From a virus: a DNA stretch of 64,000 bases. The stretch is from IMG/VR virus record IMGVR_UViG_3300042560_001323, positions 62,001 through 126,000 of that record; one strand, given 5' to 3'. The notes beneath the pieces are model-generated. The model searched no databases and had not been told where the DNA came from. It was given only the letters and a program-made list of their open reading frames with translations. Position 1 is the stretch's first letter. Every line of letters starts with the position of its first letter. Of the stretch, positions 8,232 through 17,216 are shown piece by piece. The translations under genes and the position numbers were made by a program.

Positions 8232-9539
8232 TTATACTCCGTAGCTATCTCTTACAAGATTCAATTTAGTAAAGTTTGGGCCGGCCGGACTAATATAATG
8301 ACATAAATCAACAATCAAGTATTTACCTGATTTCTTTTTGCTAACCATTTGTGTATATTTAGAGGACACTTCTGGAAAAGAACATTCAATAATATCTCCA
8401 GCGTGAAGGGTTAAATCACAGAAGATTGTAGTCTGCAGCTGAATAGAAAATAGTTGGTTATACCTCATTGTACTCTGATTGAGGATTCCGCGAACATTAA
8501 AGTTCTCTTTTATTGAGTTTTGTAGCTGGTCATCTACTGTTACACCATAAGACAGTTGACCAATATCAAGCGTTGAGAAATTTGTTTTAGATGATTTATA
8601 CAGTTCTTCAGGAATGAACGGAAGATTTTTTGCTGCCCTTACTGCACCAGCATTTTGTTCCGTTGAATTAATTGTTTTTCTATCGTATTGTTGAGTGACC
8701 GGATTAAATGTGATGATTGTTGAGGCATTTGTTCCTGCCTTCATTTGTTCAATCAAAGACGGCCCTTCTGAGAATGAAAAATTTAAAATCTTGCCATCAT
8801 AACCAAACGGTAGTTTTGTGGTATTGTTCATAATATACCGTTTTAATGGTTCTTGGCTCAATAACTTATCAACAGATTTAAAATGATAGCCGTCCGAAGT
8901 CTCATAAAAGAAATAACCAGCAGTATTTCCTTCAGTCTTTTTAGATTGAACAATGGGAATAGACTTTGCGGATAACTGATTGAGAACATTAAACGGCATT
9001 GCCTCATCATTAATTCTACCCGCAATCTTTAGATTGTTTAAGGTATCTTCAATGAATAGTGGTTTTTTTGTTTTTAGATGTTCAGTGAAGATTTTCTTAA
9101 CGGTTTCAGATATTTTTCCTTCATATGTTCTTGCAACTCTATTCTCTTCAAAGTTGTTGGTTAGATATTCTTTACTTGACAGACAGGCCGTTACAATTTC
9201 AGAACGAGTTGTTCCAATAACCTTTGGTCTTGCCATAAAATGGAGACAGGTATCATTCGTGATGAATTGCAGTCTTCCTCTTTCATCATCTTGTATGTCA
9301 AGAAAAACCTTTTCGGCATATTGTAGGTCTACATCATTTGCCTCAGTTGTTGCTGAAGTTTCTCCTGCATAATTTCTGTTGCCAGTATCTGCATATGTTA
9401 CAGTTACCTTTACTGTGTTTTCTAGGATACTTTCATAATAGTATAGTTGAGCAGAGCCATTAGAGATTTCAACCGTCTTTCCTTTATTGGAGACGATTTC
9501 AAACCTTTTAATCTGAATATCTGACCTTGATTCGTTCAT
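8232..9539 (-). CDS. gp27: gp27-like baseplate hub protein
   Basis: 435 residues, beta-rich, with an organisation resembling gp27/Mu gp44/late-control-D hub proteins: N-terminal barrel strands (KTVEISNGSAQLYYYESIL), a middle interdomain region, and a C-terminal barrel segment (LTLHAGDIIECSFPEVSSK, SGKYLIVDLCH). It lies between the large tail proteins and the gp5-like gene, which is where gp27 acts. The assignment rests on fold pattern and position more than on strong motif identity. Confidence 0.65.
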   Translation of the reverse strand: MNESRSDIQIKRFEIVSNKGKTVEISNGSAQLYYYESILENTVKVTVTYADTGNRNYAGETSATTEANDVDLQYAEKVFLDIQDDERGRLQFITNDTCLHFMARPKVIGTTRSEIVTACLSSKEYLTNNFEENRVARTYEGKISETVKKIFTEHLKTKKPLFIEDTLNNLKIAGRINDEAMPFNVLNQLSAKSIPIVQSKKTEGNTAGYFFYETSDGYHFKSVDKLLSQEPLKRYIMNNTTKLPFGYDGKILNFSFSEGPSLIEQMKAGTNASTIITFNPVTQQYDRKTINSTEQNAGAVRAAKNLPFIPEELYKSSKTNFSTLDIGQLSYGVTVDDQLQNSIKENFNVRGILNQSTMRYNQLFSIQLQTTIFCDLTLHAGDIIECSFPEVSSKYTQMVSKKKSGKYLIVDLCHYISPAGPNFTKLNLVRDSYGV

Positions 9540-12299
9540 TTATGTTAATATTGGTTGAATAAGAATTTGAGTTTCTTTTTCAATATTTGTTGTTATCCTG
9601 CTTGCAATATTACTTATCTGTTGTAATCTTTGTTGTTGTGGGGAGGATGCTATGGCCAGAGGTTTAGCCCCAGAAAGATTCATTTGTTCAGACGTTTGAT
9701 TGGAAGAAATTAAAGGGCCAGAATCTCTTCTAAATCGTGCCCTACTGGCAGGAGTTTTAAATCTAACGTGAATGTGATTTGGATGTTTAAAATTACCCGG
9801 CGCCGAATGCATCGGCATACCTTCAAACCACTGTCCAACTGGGTCGAATATAAGTTCATCAATTCCCAATTGTTTCCGCCTAGAAAACAACGATTTATAT
9901 AGAACCTTTAATCTTTCAATCCCCTCACTTTCTTCCCCACGAAAATCGGTAATATCCAATGAATGTTCAGCGTGGTCTGCACTATTTGAATGTGATCCAA
10001 CATAAGAAGACCCTAAAGGATTGAATCCCTTAAATTTAGTGAAGAATCTGTTTTCAGCAACAGTAAATCCCATTTTTAATAAGGACTTACCAACTGTTAT
10101 TGGGTCTGAACCACCAAGATGAAATCCTTTAATCTCTTTTCCAATATTTCCACCTTTGGCTTTTTGTATCGCGGACTGAAGTTTTGTTTTACTGACAAAG
10201 CTCAATCCTCTCCATTCATTAATAAAATTCTCAACAGTTGCTCCAGTTGAAAGCCTATATTTTATCAAGGCTATTGCTAGTTTATCTTGATTTGCTGGTG
10301 AAAATTTATCGGTTGTTCTTACGCCAGTATCTCCATAGCTCCCAGACATAAGCCCGCGCATTGTCTTTCCTATAATTTGATATCTTCCCGCAGCGTGTAT
10401 TGGGGGATTTTTATTCGCCTGATGTTGCATTATTTCTGCAATGGTCATATCAGTAAGATTTTTTCGTATTGGACCAGAAGATGACGGGCCACTATAACCA
10501 ACAGTTTGGTAGCCGCTATCTGTACCACCTTCATTATACGCATTATACCCCCCAGATGTAGCACTCTCTTTTTGAGCAATAATATTCAATAAATCGGTGT
10601 AATCTCCATCGAAATAACTCCCATCGCTAGGCATATCCCCAGAATCCCCGGAAGATTTAATTTCGGGTCTGTGCAACTCTAATTCTTTGCGTATATTCTG
10701 AAAAATTTCAGAACTTCTATTGTCCAACATTGCAGTAAATGACCGAACAATTTCCTTTGCAACAACCTGGCCCGGTGATGCCCCAGATTGACTAATCGTT
10801 CTACTAGCGGGAACAATACCACCACCAGCCATCGCAAACATAGATGAGCCGAGCATCTTTGCATTTGTTGCGGTTTGGTCATCAATAGAAGAGTCAATAA
10901 CAAAGGCAAGATACTTTTCGAGGCCCATTAAAGTTGACCGTTCAATCTTCTGGCCGAGTGCCAACATCTCAACACCAGAACTAAGAAAATTACCAAAAAC
11001 ACCAGCCTTTTTCATAACCCCAGCGTTTTTCTTCAAGAGCCTCAGCGGACTCATCGTATTATCATTATCGCTGTCGGGGAATAACTTCTTGATGTTATCT
11101 TCACCGCCAACATTTTTACCGGGAAGTGTGCGCTGACGTAACTGTTTAGGAGGTCTTTTTGGTTTGGCTTTTTTTATTGTTCTAGGAACTCTTGTATAAG
11201 ATTTTGAACCAACTCTACCACCAGTTGCGTGTTTTTGGGGTTTACCAAATCCAGACAGTGTATCATAAAGAGCACCGCCAACAATGTCACCAATAATACC
11301 ACCTAAAATCGTGCCAACTCCTGGAACTGGAATAAAACTGCCTAATCCTGCACCAATAGTTGCACCAATAGCCTTTGCGGCGGCCTTACCCGGTTTTTCA
11401 CCCATCATCATAGAAATGGCAAAATTAATCAGGCCACCAACGATTGGAACTCTACCAAATATTCTTCCAAACTTACCAATAAACTTTCCGCCAGTTTTTG
11501 CTGCGGCTCTTTTTACTCCACCTTTAGCTGTCGCTTCTCCGACATTAATATATCCACGCCTTGCAAGTCTTGCCCTATCTCCAATATTTGCTTCTCCAGC
11601 AATAAAACGGGCATAAGATTCATTAACCCTACTTAAAGAGCCGGGTTTTAATATGGGGACTTTACTGCCTTTTGGTGCCTTTGGCATAGGAATGCCGCCA
11701 CTTCCTGCAACAGCAAGACCTAATACAACTGCAAGATTTAAAAAGGTATTAAGATTTTTCTCTAAATCTTCAAATGACTTTTCAAACTTATCTCCAGTAG
11801 TTTTCTTTAAAATTCCTTTTATTTTATCGTGAACCTTATACCCAAAATCTACTGCACTAACAATGCCACCTAAAACATTGCCGACAAAGTTCTCAAAAAC
11901 TTTATAAAAAGGAGTAATGAACTTTACAATGCCTAGTATTTTTGGAAGATTTTTTAGAGCAAAAGGAACTGCCATTCCCATTGCGGTGTATAAAATAAAA
12001 TTGCGGATTGCATCTAGAAATCCGGTTCTAGGAAGTTTCTCCTTAATGAAGTTAATTGGATTAACTTTTCTTTGTTTCTCAATACTAAGTTTTTTATCTC
12101 TTCTCTTTGAATCTGTGTCTTTTTTTCTTTGGTCCTCTAATTGTTTTCTCTTTCCCTTTATCCCCAATACAACATATGCATCAATTTTACGCATATTGTT
12201 GTTAATACCCTTGAGTTCTAGAACAACAGGGTCATTTCTACACTCTGGATTAAGTGTGATACTTTTTGGAATAAAGGAAGAACGAGAAAATGATACCAT
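9540..12299 (-). CDS. Large tail protein with lysozyme-like and M15 peptidase-like domains
   Basis: 919 residues. ATG 12299 overlaps the upstream TAA. The N-terminal 350 residues contain hydrophobic helices and Gly/Ala-rich membrane-like segments, as in tape-measure proteins. Around residues 570-700 is a muramidase/transglycosylase-like region (IIAQKESATSGGYNAYNEGG, HAAGRYQIIGKTM). The last 150 residues carry SADHAEHSLDIT and NHIHVRF, the zinc-ligand pattern of VanY/M15 carboxypeptidases. It probably cuts peptidoglycan glycan and peptide bonds during DNA injection. A second such protein is encoded immediately upstream. Confidence 0.75.
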   Translation of the reverse strand: MVSFSRSSFIPKSITLNPECRNDPVVLELKGINNNMRKIDAYVVLGIKGKRKQLEDQRKKDTDSKRRDKKLSIEKQRKVNPINFIKEKLPRTGFLDAIRNFILYTAMGMAVPFALKNLPKILGIVKFITPFYKVFENFVGNVLGGIVSAVDFGYKVHDKIKGILKKTTGDKFEKSFEDLEKNLNTFLNLAVVLGLAVAGSGGIPMPKAPKGSKVPILKPGSLSRVNESYARFIAGEANIGDRARLARRGYINVGEATAKGGVKRAAAKTGGKFIGKFGRIFGRVPIVGGLINFAISMMMGEKPGKAAAKAIGATIGAGLGSFIPVPGVGTILGGIIGDIVGGALYDTLSGFGKPQKHATGGRVGSKSYTRVPRTIKKAKPKRPPKQLRQRTLPGKNVGGEDNIKKLFPDSDNDNTMSPLRLLKKNAGVMKKAGVFGNFLSSGVEMLALGQKIERSTLMGLEKYLAFVIDSSIDDQTATNAKMLGSSMFAMAGGGIVPASRTISQSGASPGQVVAKEIVRSFTAMLDNRSSEIFQNIRKELELHRPEIKSSGDSGDMPSDGSYFDGDYTDLLNIIAQKESATSGGYNAYNEGGTDSGYQTVGYSGPSSSGPIRKNLTDMTIAEIMQHQANKNPPIHAAGRYQIIGKTMRGLMSGSYGDTGVRTTDKFSPANQDKLAIALIKYRLSTGATVENFINEWRGLSFVSKTKLQSAIQKAKGGNIGKEIKGFHLGGSDPITVGKSLLKMGFTVAENRFFTKFKGFNPLGSSYVGSHSNSADHAEHSLDITDFRGEESEGIERLKVLYKSLFSRRKQLGIDELIFDPVGQWFEGMPMHSAPGNFKHPNHIHVRFKTPASRARFRRDSGPLISSNQTSEQMNLSGAKPLAIASSPQQQRLQQISNIASRITTNIEKETQILIQPILT

Positions 12300-14494
12300 T
12301 AGGACATATTACCTGCTCTAATTCCAAGTGTTGCAAGAGTTCCATTATCTCCATATCTATCTGAATAAGGTGGAATTGCAGAGAAGTCTGGAACATCTGT
12401 TGATGCACTTTCTCCACCTTTAGGGTCTTGATTTTTGAGGCTAATCGGGGGTAACTCTGTTATGGTTACTTTACCAGCGGTTCTAGGACCGGGAGCTATG
12501 ACTGTTGGTGCCATAGCGGTAAGTTGAAGATTATTTTTTGGTAAAAAAGACTGCTCATTTCCAGGTTGAAGATTGTTTCTTGGTATAAATGACTGCTCAT
12601 TTCCGGGTTGAGAATATAGCATTGAAGGAATTGGAGCAGCAACATTTCCCCGCTCTTTATGGTATTTTGTATTCTCTGCTGGGTAATTTGTGAAGAAATT
12701 ATCCTTTCTCGGAACTTTATTGCCGTTAACCATATCATAACGAATGGCATCATCTCCTTTCATATGCTTGAGTTGAGATGTTCCAAAGAATGAAGGTCTT
12801 CCTCCAACGTGCTGTTGAGCATTTATTTGGAGTTGACTATTTCTCAATGCTCTTTCGGTTTCGTTCAACATTTGCATCGCTGAATTAATATCAACATTTT
12901 TAGCCTTGGCTAGAGCAAGAGCAGCAGATTTTCTATCATTAATATTTAACCAATCGCTTCTATTTTTAAATGTTGGCTCGTATTGACCCTCTCCAGTTAT
13001 AATATCTTTTATGGTATTCCTTCTGGCAGTTGGCATAAAGTTTACGCCATATGCCGATGAGCCAGCATATAGGCGATTGTAAATGGATTGAGCAACATCT
13101 GCTCGTCCTTGTGGGTCTGAATCTTCAGCAGATGCAATAGCAAGTAGGGAATTATAATCTGCTTGACTTATTTTAGGCGAATTTTTTGGAGGAGTGAATG
13201 AATTTATTGCCTTGGCTGGTCTACCAAACTGTGGCATACTTTTCATCATATTTGAGCCAACAGATTTAATGCCGCTCATAATTCCACCGACAATACCACC
13301 ATCTTTAGCGAATTGGATATTGTTTGCAAATTTTGGTCGGTTGCTAGAACCAGCCTGTAGATTCATTTTTAAAAATGTATCAGCCCCAAACTTATCAACT
13401 GCAGCCTTTGACATTACAACCTCTCCAGGTTGTGCTGCAATTAGTTGCGTATCTGGCCCAGCTCCAGTAATTGCAATACCACTTGCCTCATCAATATGCC
13501 CACCTTCGGCATAACGAATTTCGTTAACGTGCTTTTCTTCTGGAAGGAAGAAATTGATTCCTCTCACCAAACCACCGCTAGAATAAGCACCAGTAGGTGC
13601 CATCGGAGAAGAAGCGGGGGAAGTTCCACCTTTATTTGGAGTTTTGTTGGGTTCTTGATTACTCCCCTCATCTGCCTTTGTGAGTAACTTGTGGGCAAGA
13701 ATACCCGCACCCGCCAATGCTCCAGCAGCAAGACCTCTAACTCCTATTGATTTTAAACCGAAAAGAATACCGGGAATACCGATTTTTCGTAGATATGTAA
13801 TAGTAGAAATAACTGCTCCGATAGATGCACGGATTGCACCACCAAATTTAGTTCCAAAAAGAACAAATGCACCTAGTAATGCTGGCCACCAATCTTTTAA
13901 GAATCTAGTAAGAGACTTGACTTTCTTCTCGTTTGCTGGATCTGCAAACCATTTTAAAATCTTGCTAATGGCCCGACCGGCTAAAGTGAATAGGATGAAT
14001 TTAAAAATTGCATCCATTGCACCTTTAATCGGATTGAATGCCTGTTGAAATGTTCTTGATAGCTTTCTACCGGAAGACTCTAATAGATTCTCTTTTTCTT
14101 TTCGTTCTTGATCCTCTTGGTTTTTTCTTATCTCATCTGTCTTTTTTTTATCTAAAAGGCTTTCAACTTTGAGGACATTTAAAACCCTAGAAACAGATTC
14201 ATTAATTATGTTGAGCATCCCCAACATATCATCGCAACAGTTACAATAATTGTTAGATTTATTATTTCCCAATGATAGGCCGGTTTTGGTTATTCTTCTT
14301 GGCGTTTTACTTCTTCTTGGCGTTCTCTGTCTTTGAGGAGGTTGTGGTTCTTGTTGTTGGGCTTCCGCTTTTTCTTCCTGTTTAATTTGAAATAAAAGTT
14401 CTTCAATCTTATCGCCCGCAGACTCTCCTCCAACAATTTCCGGTTTAGGAAGAGGCTTTTTATTTGGGTTTTTATTAGAGCGCCTGGGTGCCAT
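12299..14494 (-). CDS. Tape-measure-like tail protein with SleB-type hydrolase domain
   Basis: 731 residues from ATG 14494. A basic, Gln/Pro-rich N-terminus is followed by a CNCC cysteine cluster near residue 85, a coiled-coil stretch (KKKTDEIRKNQEDQERKEKE) and hydrophobic helices (about residues 160-270). Around residues 440-570 is a SleB/CwlJ-like cell-wall hydrolase region (AIASAEDSDPQGRADVAQSI and YNRLYAGS). It lies between the hub genes and gp26, the position of the T4 tape measure gp29. Near the C-terminus is a short direct repeat (QPGNEQSF twice). Confidence 0.7.
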   Translation of the reverse strand: MAPRRSNKNPNKKPLPKPEIVGGESAGDKIEELLFQIKQEEKAEAQQQEPQPPQRQRTPRRSKTPRRITKTGLSLGNNKSNNYCNCCDDMLGMLNIINESVSRVLNVLKVESLLDKKKTDEIRKNQEDQERKEKENLLESSGRKLSRTFQQAFNPIKGAMDAIFKFILFTLAGRAISKILKWFADPANEKKVKSLTRFLKDWWPALLGAFVLFGTKFGGAIRASIGAVISTITYLRKIGIPGILFGLKSIGVRGLAAGALAGAGILAHKLLTKADEGSNQEPNKTPNKGGTSPASSPMAPTGAYSSGGLVRGINFFLPEEKHVNEIRYAEGGHIDEASGIAITGAGPDTQLIAAQPGEVVMSKAAVDKFGADTFLKMNLQAGSSNRPKFANNIQFAKDGGIVGGIMSGIKSVGSNMMKSMPQFGRPAKAINSFTPPKNSPKISQADYNSLLAIASAEDSDPQGRADVAQSIYNRLYAGSSAYGVNFMPTARRNTIKDIITGEGQYEPTFKNRSDWLNINDRKSAALALAKAKNVDINSAMQMLNETERALRNSQLQINAQQHVGGRPSFFGTSQLKHMKGDDAIRYDMVNGNKVPRKDNFFTNYPAENTKYHKERGNVAAPIPSMLYSQPGNEQSFIPRNNLQPGNEQSFLPKNNLQLTAMAPTVIAPGPRTAGKVTITELPPISLKNQDPKGGESASTDVPDFSAIPPYSDRYGDNGTLATLGIRAGNMS

Positions 14495-14501
14495 TTGTTA
14501 C

Positions 14502-14672
14502 TTATTTCTGTTTGGCCTTTTCCTCTTCCTCTTGAAGATGGTTTTGTAATAAGGTTGAATAAATCTCACGTTCATAAGGAATCATATTTTCAATAAATTC
14601 AGGACTCCATTTATGAAACTGGCAGAGGGCAAAAATCAATTTATAATAAGTCTCAAGGTTATTATACATCAT
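14502..14672 (-). CDS. Small tail assembly protein
   Basis: Fifty-six residues: starts MMYNNLETYYKL at ATG 14672, overlapping the gp26 stop as TAATG, and ends with an acidic/basic tail (LQEEEEKAKQK). The composition and position, right before the tape-measure-like gene, recall the short tail assembly chaperones that P2- and T4-like phages encode there. This is inference; there is no catalytic motif. Confidence 0.7.
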   Translation of the reverse strand: MMYNNLETYYKLIFALCQFHKWSPEFIENMIPYEREIYSTLLQNHLQEEEEKAKQK

Positions 14673-15397
14673 TACGATGCGAAAAAAGATGATAACCCTT
14701 CTAAGGTAACAGTGCTTTTAACTTCAGTCTTTGGATTTGTAATCTCAATTTCGTGAGATAGTTTGGGCATAGTCTCGAAGAATTTCTCAATGCCTTTAAA
14801 AACTGAACTATTCAGATTATTAAGAAACTCGCTCCACTCATCTTTAGTATAATCAGAGAAAGTATAAACTTCTTCTGCATCATATAATTTGTCAATACAA
14901 TCAATAATATAATCCATAGCCTGTTCTGGTGTCATACTAAGATTTTCAACATCAAAATTATTTTTAAGAAACTGGTCAAGAGACGGATATTTAAGTTCAA
15001 GAATGTATGAATCATTGAGTTTAATTTTATTTGTATGCTCTGGATCCATTTTGACTTTAACATCTTCAAGGTCAATTTTAATTTTAACCTCAGTTTCTCC
15101 ATCGTCTGGACAATAGACTATTAGTTCAACTTCTTCTCCTACGGATTGAGCCCTAATATTTAAAAAGATATATTCAATATCAAAAATAGGTAGGCTTTCG
15201 AGTTTAACTCCCTTTGTTAGAACGCAATTTTTAATAATAGTTTTTATCGCGGTTGTTACTTGCTCGTTGCTGTTAGATTCAAGAGCGAGAAGAAGAAGTT
15301 TTTCTTCCTTTACGATAAATGGTCTATAATTAATTTCTTTTCCAGAAGATGGAAGATTCAACTTATAAGTTGGAGTAATAAAAGCGGGTAAAGGCAT
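14672..15397 (-). CDS. gp26: Baseplate hub subunit gp26
   Basis: 241 residues. The N-terminus FITPTYKLNLPSSGKEINYR followed by PFIVKEEKLLL is the hallmark of the T4 gp26 family (T4 baseplate protein). The middle is acidic with alternating beta strands (VEVELIVYCPDD, KIKIDLEDVKV). T4 places gp26 with the other hub genes, as seen here. A CTAAATA box at 15422-15428 lies 25 bases upstream and could be its late promoter. Confidence 0.85.
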   Translation of the reverse strand: MPLPAFITPTYKLNLPSSGKEINYRPFIVKEEKLLLLALESNSNEQVTTAIKTIIKNCVLTKGVKLESLPIFDIEYIFLNIRAQSVGEEVELIVYCPDDGETEVKIKIDLEDVKVKMDPEHTNKIKLNDSYILELKYPSLDQFLKNNFDVENLSMTPEQAMDYIIDCIDKLYDAEEVYTFSDYTKDEWSEFLNNLNSSVFKGIEKFFETMPKLSHEIEITNPKTEVKSTVTLEGLSSFFAS

Positions 15398-15420
15398 AAC
15401 AAATTAATGATGTTGTTGAG

Positions 15421-16107
15421 TTATTTAGTGTCGTTTTTGGAGTTTATTCTAGAGCGAACATAACGAATGTATGTGAAGTTTACAATACATTTAAGGATGG
15501 TTCCACTTTCATACGAAACGGGCATTGAATCAATAGAAATTGGATATGCTCTAATAAAATTATAATCCATTTCGGTTGCACTATAATTTGGAATCACATT
15601 AGTTTTTCCGCTGTTAATTACTTGTCCCATATTTCTTTCAAACTTTGAGATCGCAATCTTTCCTGCATAATCATTTCTAAATTTAATTCTATAAGAAGCA
15701 TTATCGGATAGATATTTTTCTTGACTATCCTCATTTACAATATAATTCATCCAACCTTCTAAAAATTCAATTATACTGTAGTCTTGGTCAACATAAAATG
15801 TAAATGAAGATTGATCATCGTATTGCCTACGATAAACCATCTTTTCGGTTGCACCAGTAAAATCTCCCGTTACTTCATTTGTGAATAGAGAACTACCTGG
15901 AAGGGTTGCCTCGCTGCAGAGCAACGATAGTTCATCTAATTTATCTTGCGTAAAGCCTTGAATACGCGCTTCGTTTGCCACAAAGGCAATTACTCCAGGA
16001 GGAGGAACTATTTTTACCGCAAAATGAGAAGTTAGTGCTGGACGAAGAATTGTGCTCTTAATCTCCGAGATACTTTTAGACCTAACATCAGCTTTAATGA
16101 AGGGCAT
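15421..16107 (-). CDS. gp54: Tail-tube-fold protein, probable baseplate tube initiator gp54
   Basis: About 228 residues from ATG 16107 (MPFIKADVRSK). The segment SEATLPGSSLFTNEVTGDFT followed by YRRQYDDQSSFTFYVDQDYS resembles the gp19/gp54 tail-tube fold, in which LPG lies in the first barrel. The gp48 gene is close by on the other strand, and gp54 and gp48 act together to start the tail tube. It is shorter than T4 gp54 (320 residues), so a tube-protein paralogue cannot be excluded. Confidence 0.7.
   Translation of the reverse strand: MPFIKADVRSKSISEIKSTILRPALTSHFAVKIVPPPGVIAFVANEARIQGFTQDKLDELSLLCSEATLPGSSLFTNEVTGDFTGATEKMVYRRQYDDQSSFTFYVDQDYSIIEFLEGWMNYIVNEDSQEKYLSDNASYRIKFRNDYAGKIAISKFERNMGQVINSGKTNVIPNYSATEMDYNFIRAYPISIDSMPVSYESGTILKCIVNFTYIRYVRSRINSKNDTK
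15422..15428 (-). promoter_or_regulatory. Late-promoter-like CTAAATA
   Basis: CTAAATA on the minus strand, 25-31 bases before the gp26 start and overlapping the stop of the upstream gene. The same box recurs at the same distance from many other starts. Confidence 0.5.
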
Positions 16108-16137
16108 AAATAACACTAAACGCTATCTATTATTTAG
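16105..16137. promoter_or_regulatory. Divergent late promoters of the tail module
   Basis: CATAAATA on the plus strand (16105-16112) and CTAAATA on the minus strand (16131-16137) face each other 18 bases apart. T4 late transcripts begin about 6-7 bases after the box, so the plus transcript (gp4, gp48, gp53) and the minus transcript (gp54, gp26 onward) would start almost back to back near 16119-16124. Confidence 0.55.
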
Positions 16138-16138
16138 A

Positions 16139-16588
16139 GTGGCCGAAAAGAACTATGCTCAAAACTTCTTTACACCATCTAATCCTCAAAAATATATTGG
16201 GGATTTGGGTAATATTGTCTATAGAAGTAGTTACGAACTCCGGTCATTTAGATGGTGCGATTCAAATCCTTCTATTTTAGAATGGAGCAGTGAATCTATT
16301 ATTATAAAGTATTTTGACCCAACAACACAAAAGATAAGAAGATATTTTCCAGATTTGTATGTAAAACTGCAAGAGCAGACTGGAGAGGTTAAACGTTATA
16401 TTCTTGAAATCAAACCCAAAAGACAAACAATTCCACCAAATCCATCACCAAAAAAGAAGACCAGAACATATCTTACTGAAGTTAAAACATATGCAAAGAA
16501 CGAAGCAAAATGGAAGGCGGCAGAGAACTTCTGCAAAGATAATGGCATCATTTTTAAACTTGTTACTGAGGACGAACTAGGCATATGA
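16139..16588 (+). CDS. gp4: Head completion protein gp4 (gp50/gp4 family)
   Basis: 149 residues if the GTG at 16139 is the start; an in-frame ATG at 16097 would lie upstream of the predicted transcript start. NPQKYIGDLGNIVYRSSYEL, FRWCD, ILEWSSESIIIKYF, RRYFPDLYV and LEIKPKRQT match the T4 gp4 family, a nuclease-like (TnsA/PD-ExK type) fold with D in PDLYV and E-x-K in LEIKPK. It completes DNA-filled heads before tail joining. It overlaps the next gene by ATGA. Confidence 0.85.
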   Translation: MAEKNYAQNFFTPSNPQKYIGDLGNIVYRSSYELRSFRWCDSNPSILEWSSESIIIKYFDPTTQKIRRYFPDLYVKLQEQTGEVKRYILEIKPKRQTIPPNPSPKKKTRTYLTEVKTYAKNEAKWKAAENFCKDNGIIFKLVTEDELGI

Positions 16589-17190
16589 AATTTCCAATTC
16601 AACTTAATTCTATTGCGAAAGCCGCTCTTGGCACAATGCAAAGTCTTAAGGGATTCTTCTCAAGACTTGGAAAAGCAAGTGAAACTAGATTACAACGAAT
16701 TTCTGACCAACTTAAAACCTTGGTTGCAAAAGATGAAGCTGCCGGAATTTACCATCCTTCTCTTTCAATTTTTGAAGTTGACAGACTTAAGAAAGAAAGT
16801 GATGAGTTTTATGCAGTCAAAAACTTTGTTGAGAAACTCCCTCCCGGCTTATCTCCTCCACAATACTTTAATCTTGTTCTGGAACTTTTGAGAAAGTTAG
16901 GCAGAGCCGAAGAGGCAATGGATATGCACGGCATTTATACTTTCAAGTATGTTGCAGTAACTAAAGGAAAGTATTATGATGTGTTCCCCGTTATTATGTT
17001 AAATTCAGTAAGTTCAACGTATTATCGTGGATTTAACTTTCATTGGGAAAGAGCCCCGCAATATGTTGAGAGTGTTATCCGCACTTATAATTTTTCAAGG
17101 ATACAAAGTAGGTTTTATAGAATCAAACCACACGAATTGGAGTATTTTCTACAGATTCCTACGTTTATGCCGATTTATATACCGGAATAA
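16585..17190 (+). CDS. T4-like conserved virion protein, unknown role
   Basis: 201 residues, ATGA overlap with gp4. The core KYYDVFPVIMLN, then YRGFNFHWERAP, resembles a T4-type family with YDxFPL and GFNLHYLP motifs found near neck and tail genes. In T4 the gene next to gp4 in this direction encodes baseplate/head-tail proteins. The exact role is not known to me; it is probably structural or an assembly factor. Confidence 0.7.
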   Translation: MKFPIQLNSIAKAALGTMQSLKGFFSRLGKASETRLQRISDQLKTLVAKDEAAGIYHPSLSIFEVDRLKKESDEFYAVKNFVEKLPPGLSPPQYFNLVLELLRKLGRAEEAMDMHGIYTFKYVAVTKGKYYDVFPVIMLNSVSSTYYRGFNFHWERAPQYVESVIRTYNFSRIQSRFYRIKPHELEYFLQIPTFMPIYIPE

Positions 17191-17191
17191 A
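17184..17191 (+). promoter_or_regulatory. Late-promoter-like AATAAATA before gp48
   Basis: AATAAATA about 26 bases before the gp48 ATG, overlapping the stop codon of the upstream gene. It fits the late promoter pattern of this window. Confidence 0.5.
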
Positions 17192-17216
17192 TAGGGTATA
17201 CAAATAGCGTTAAATA

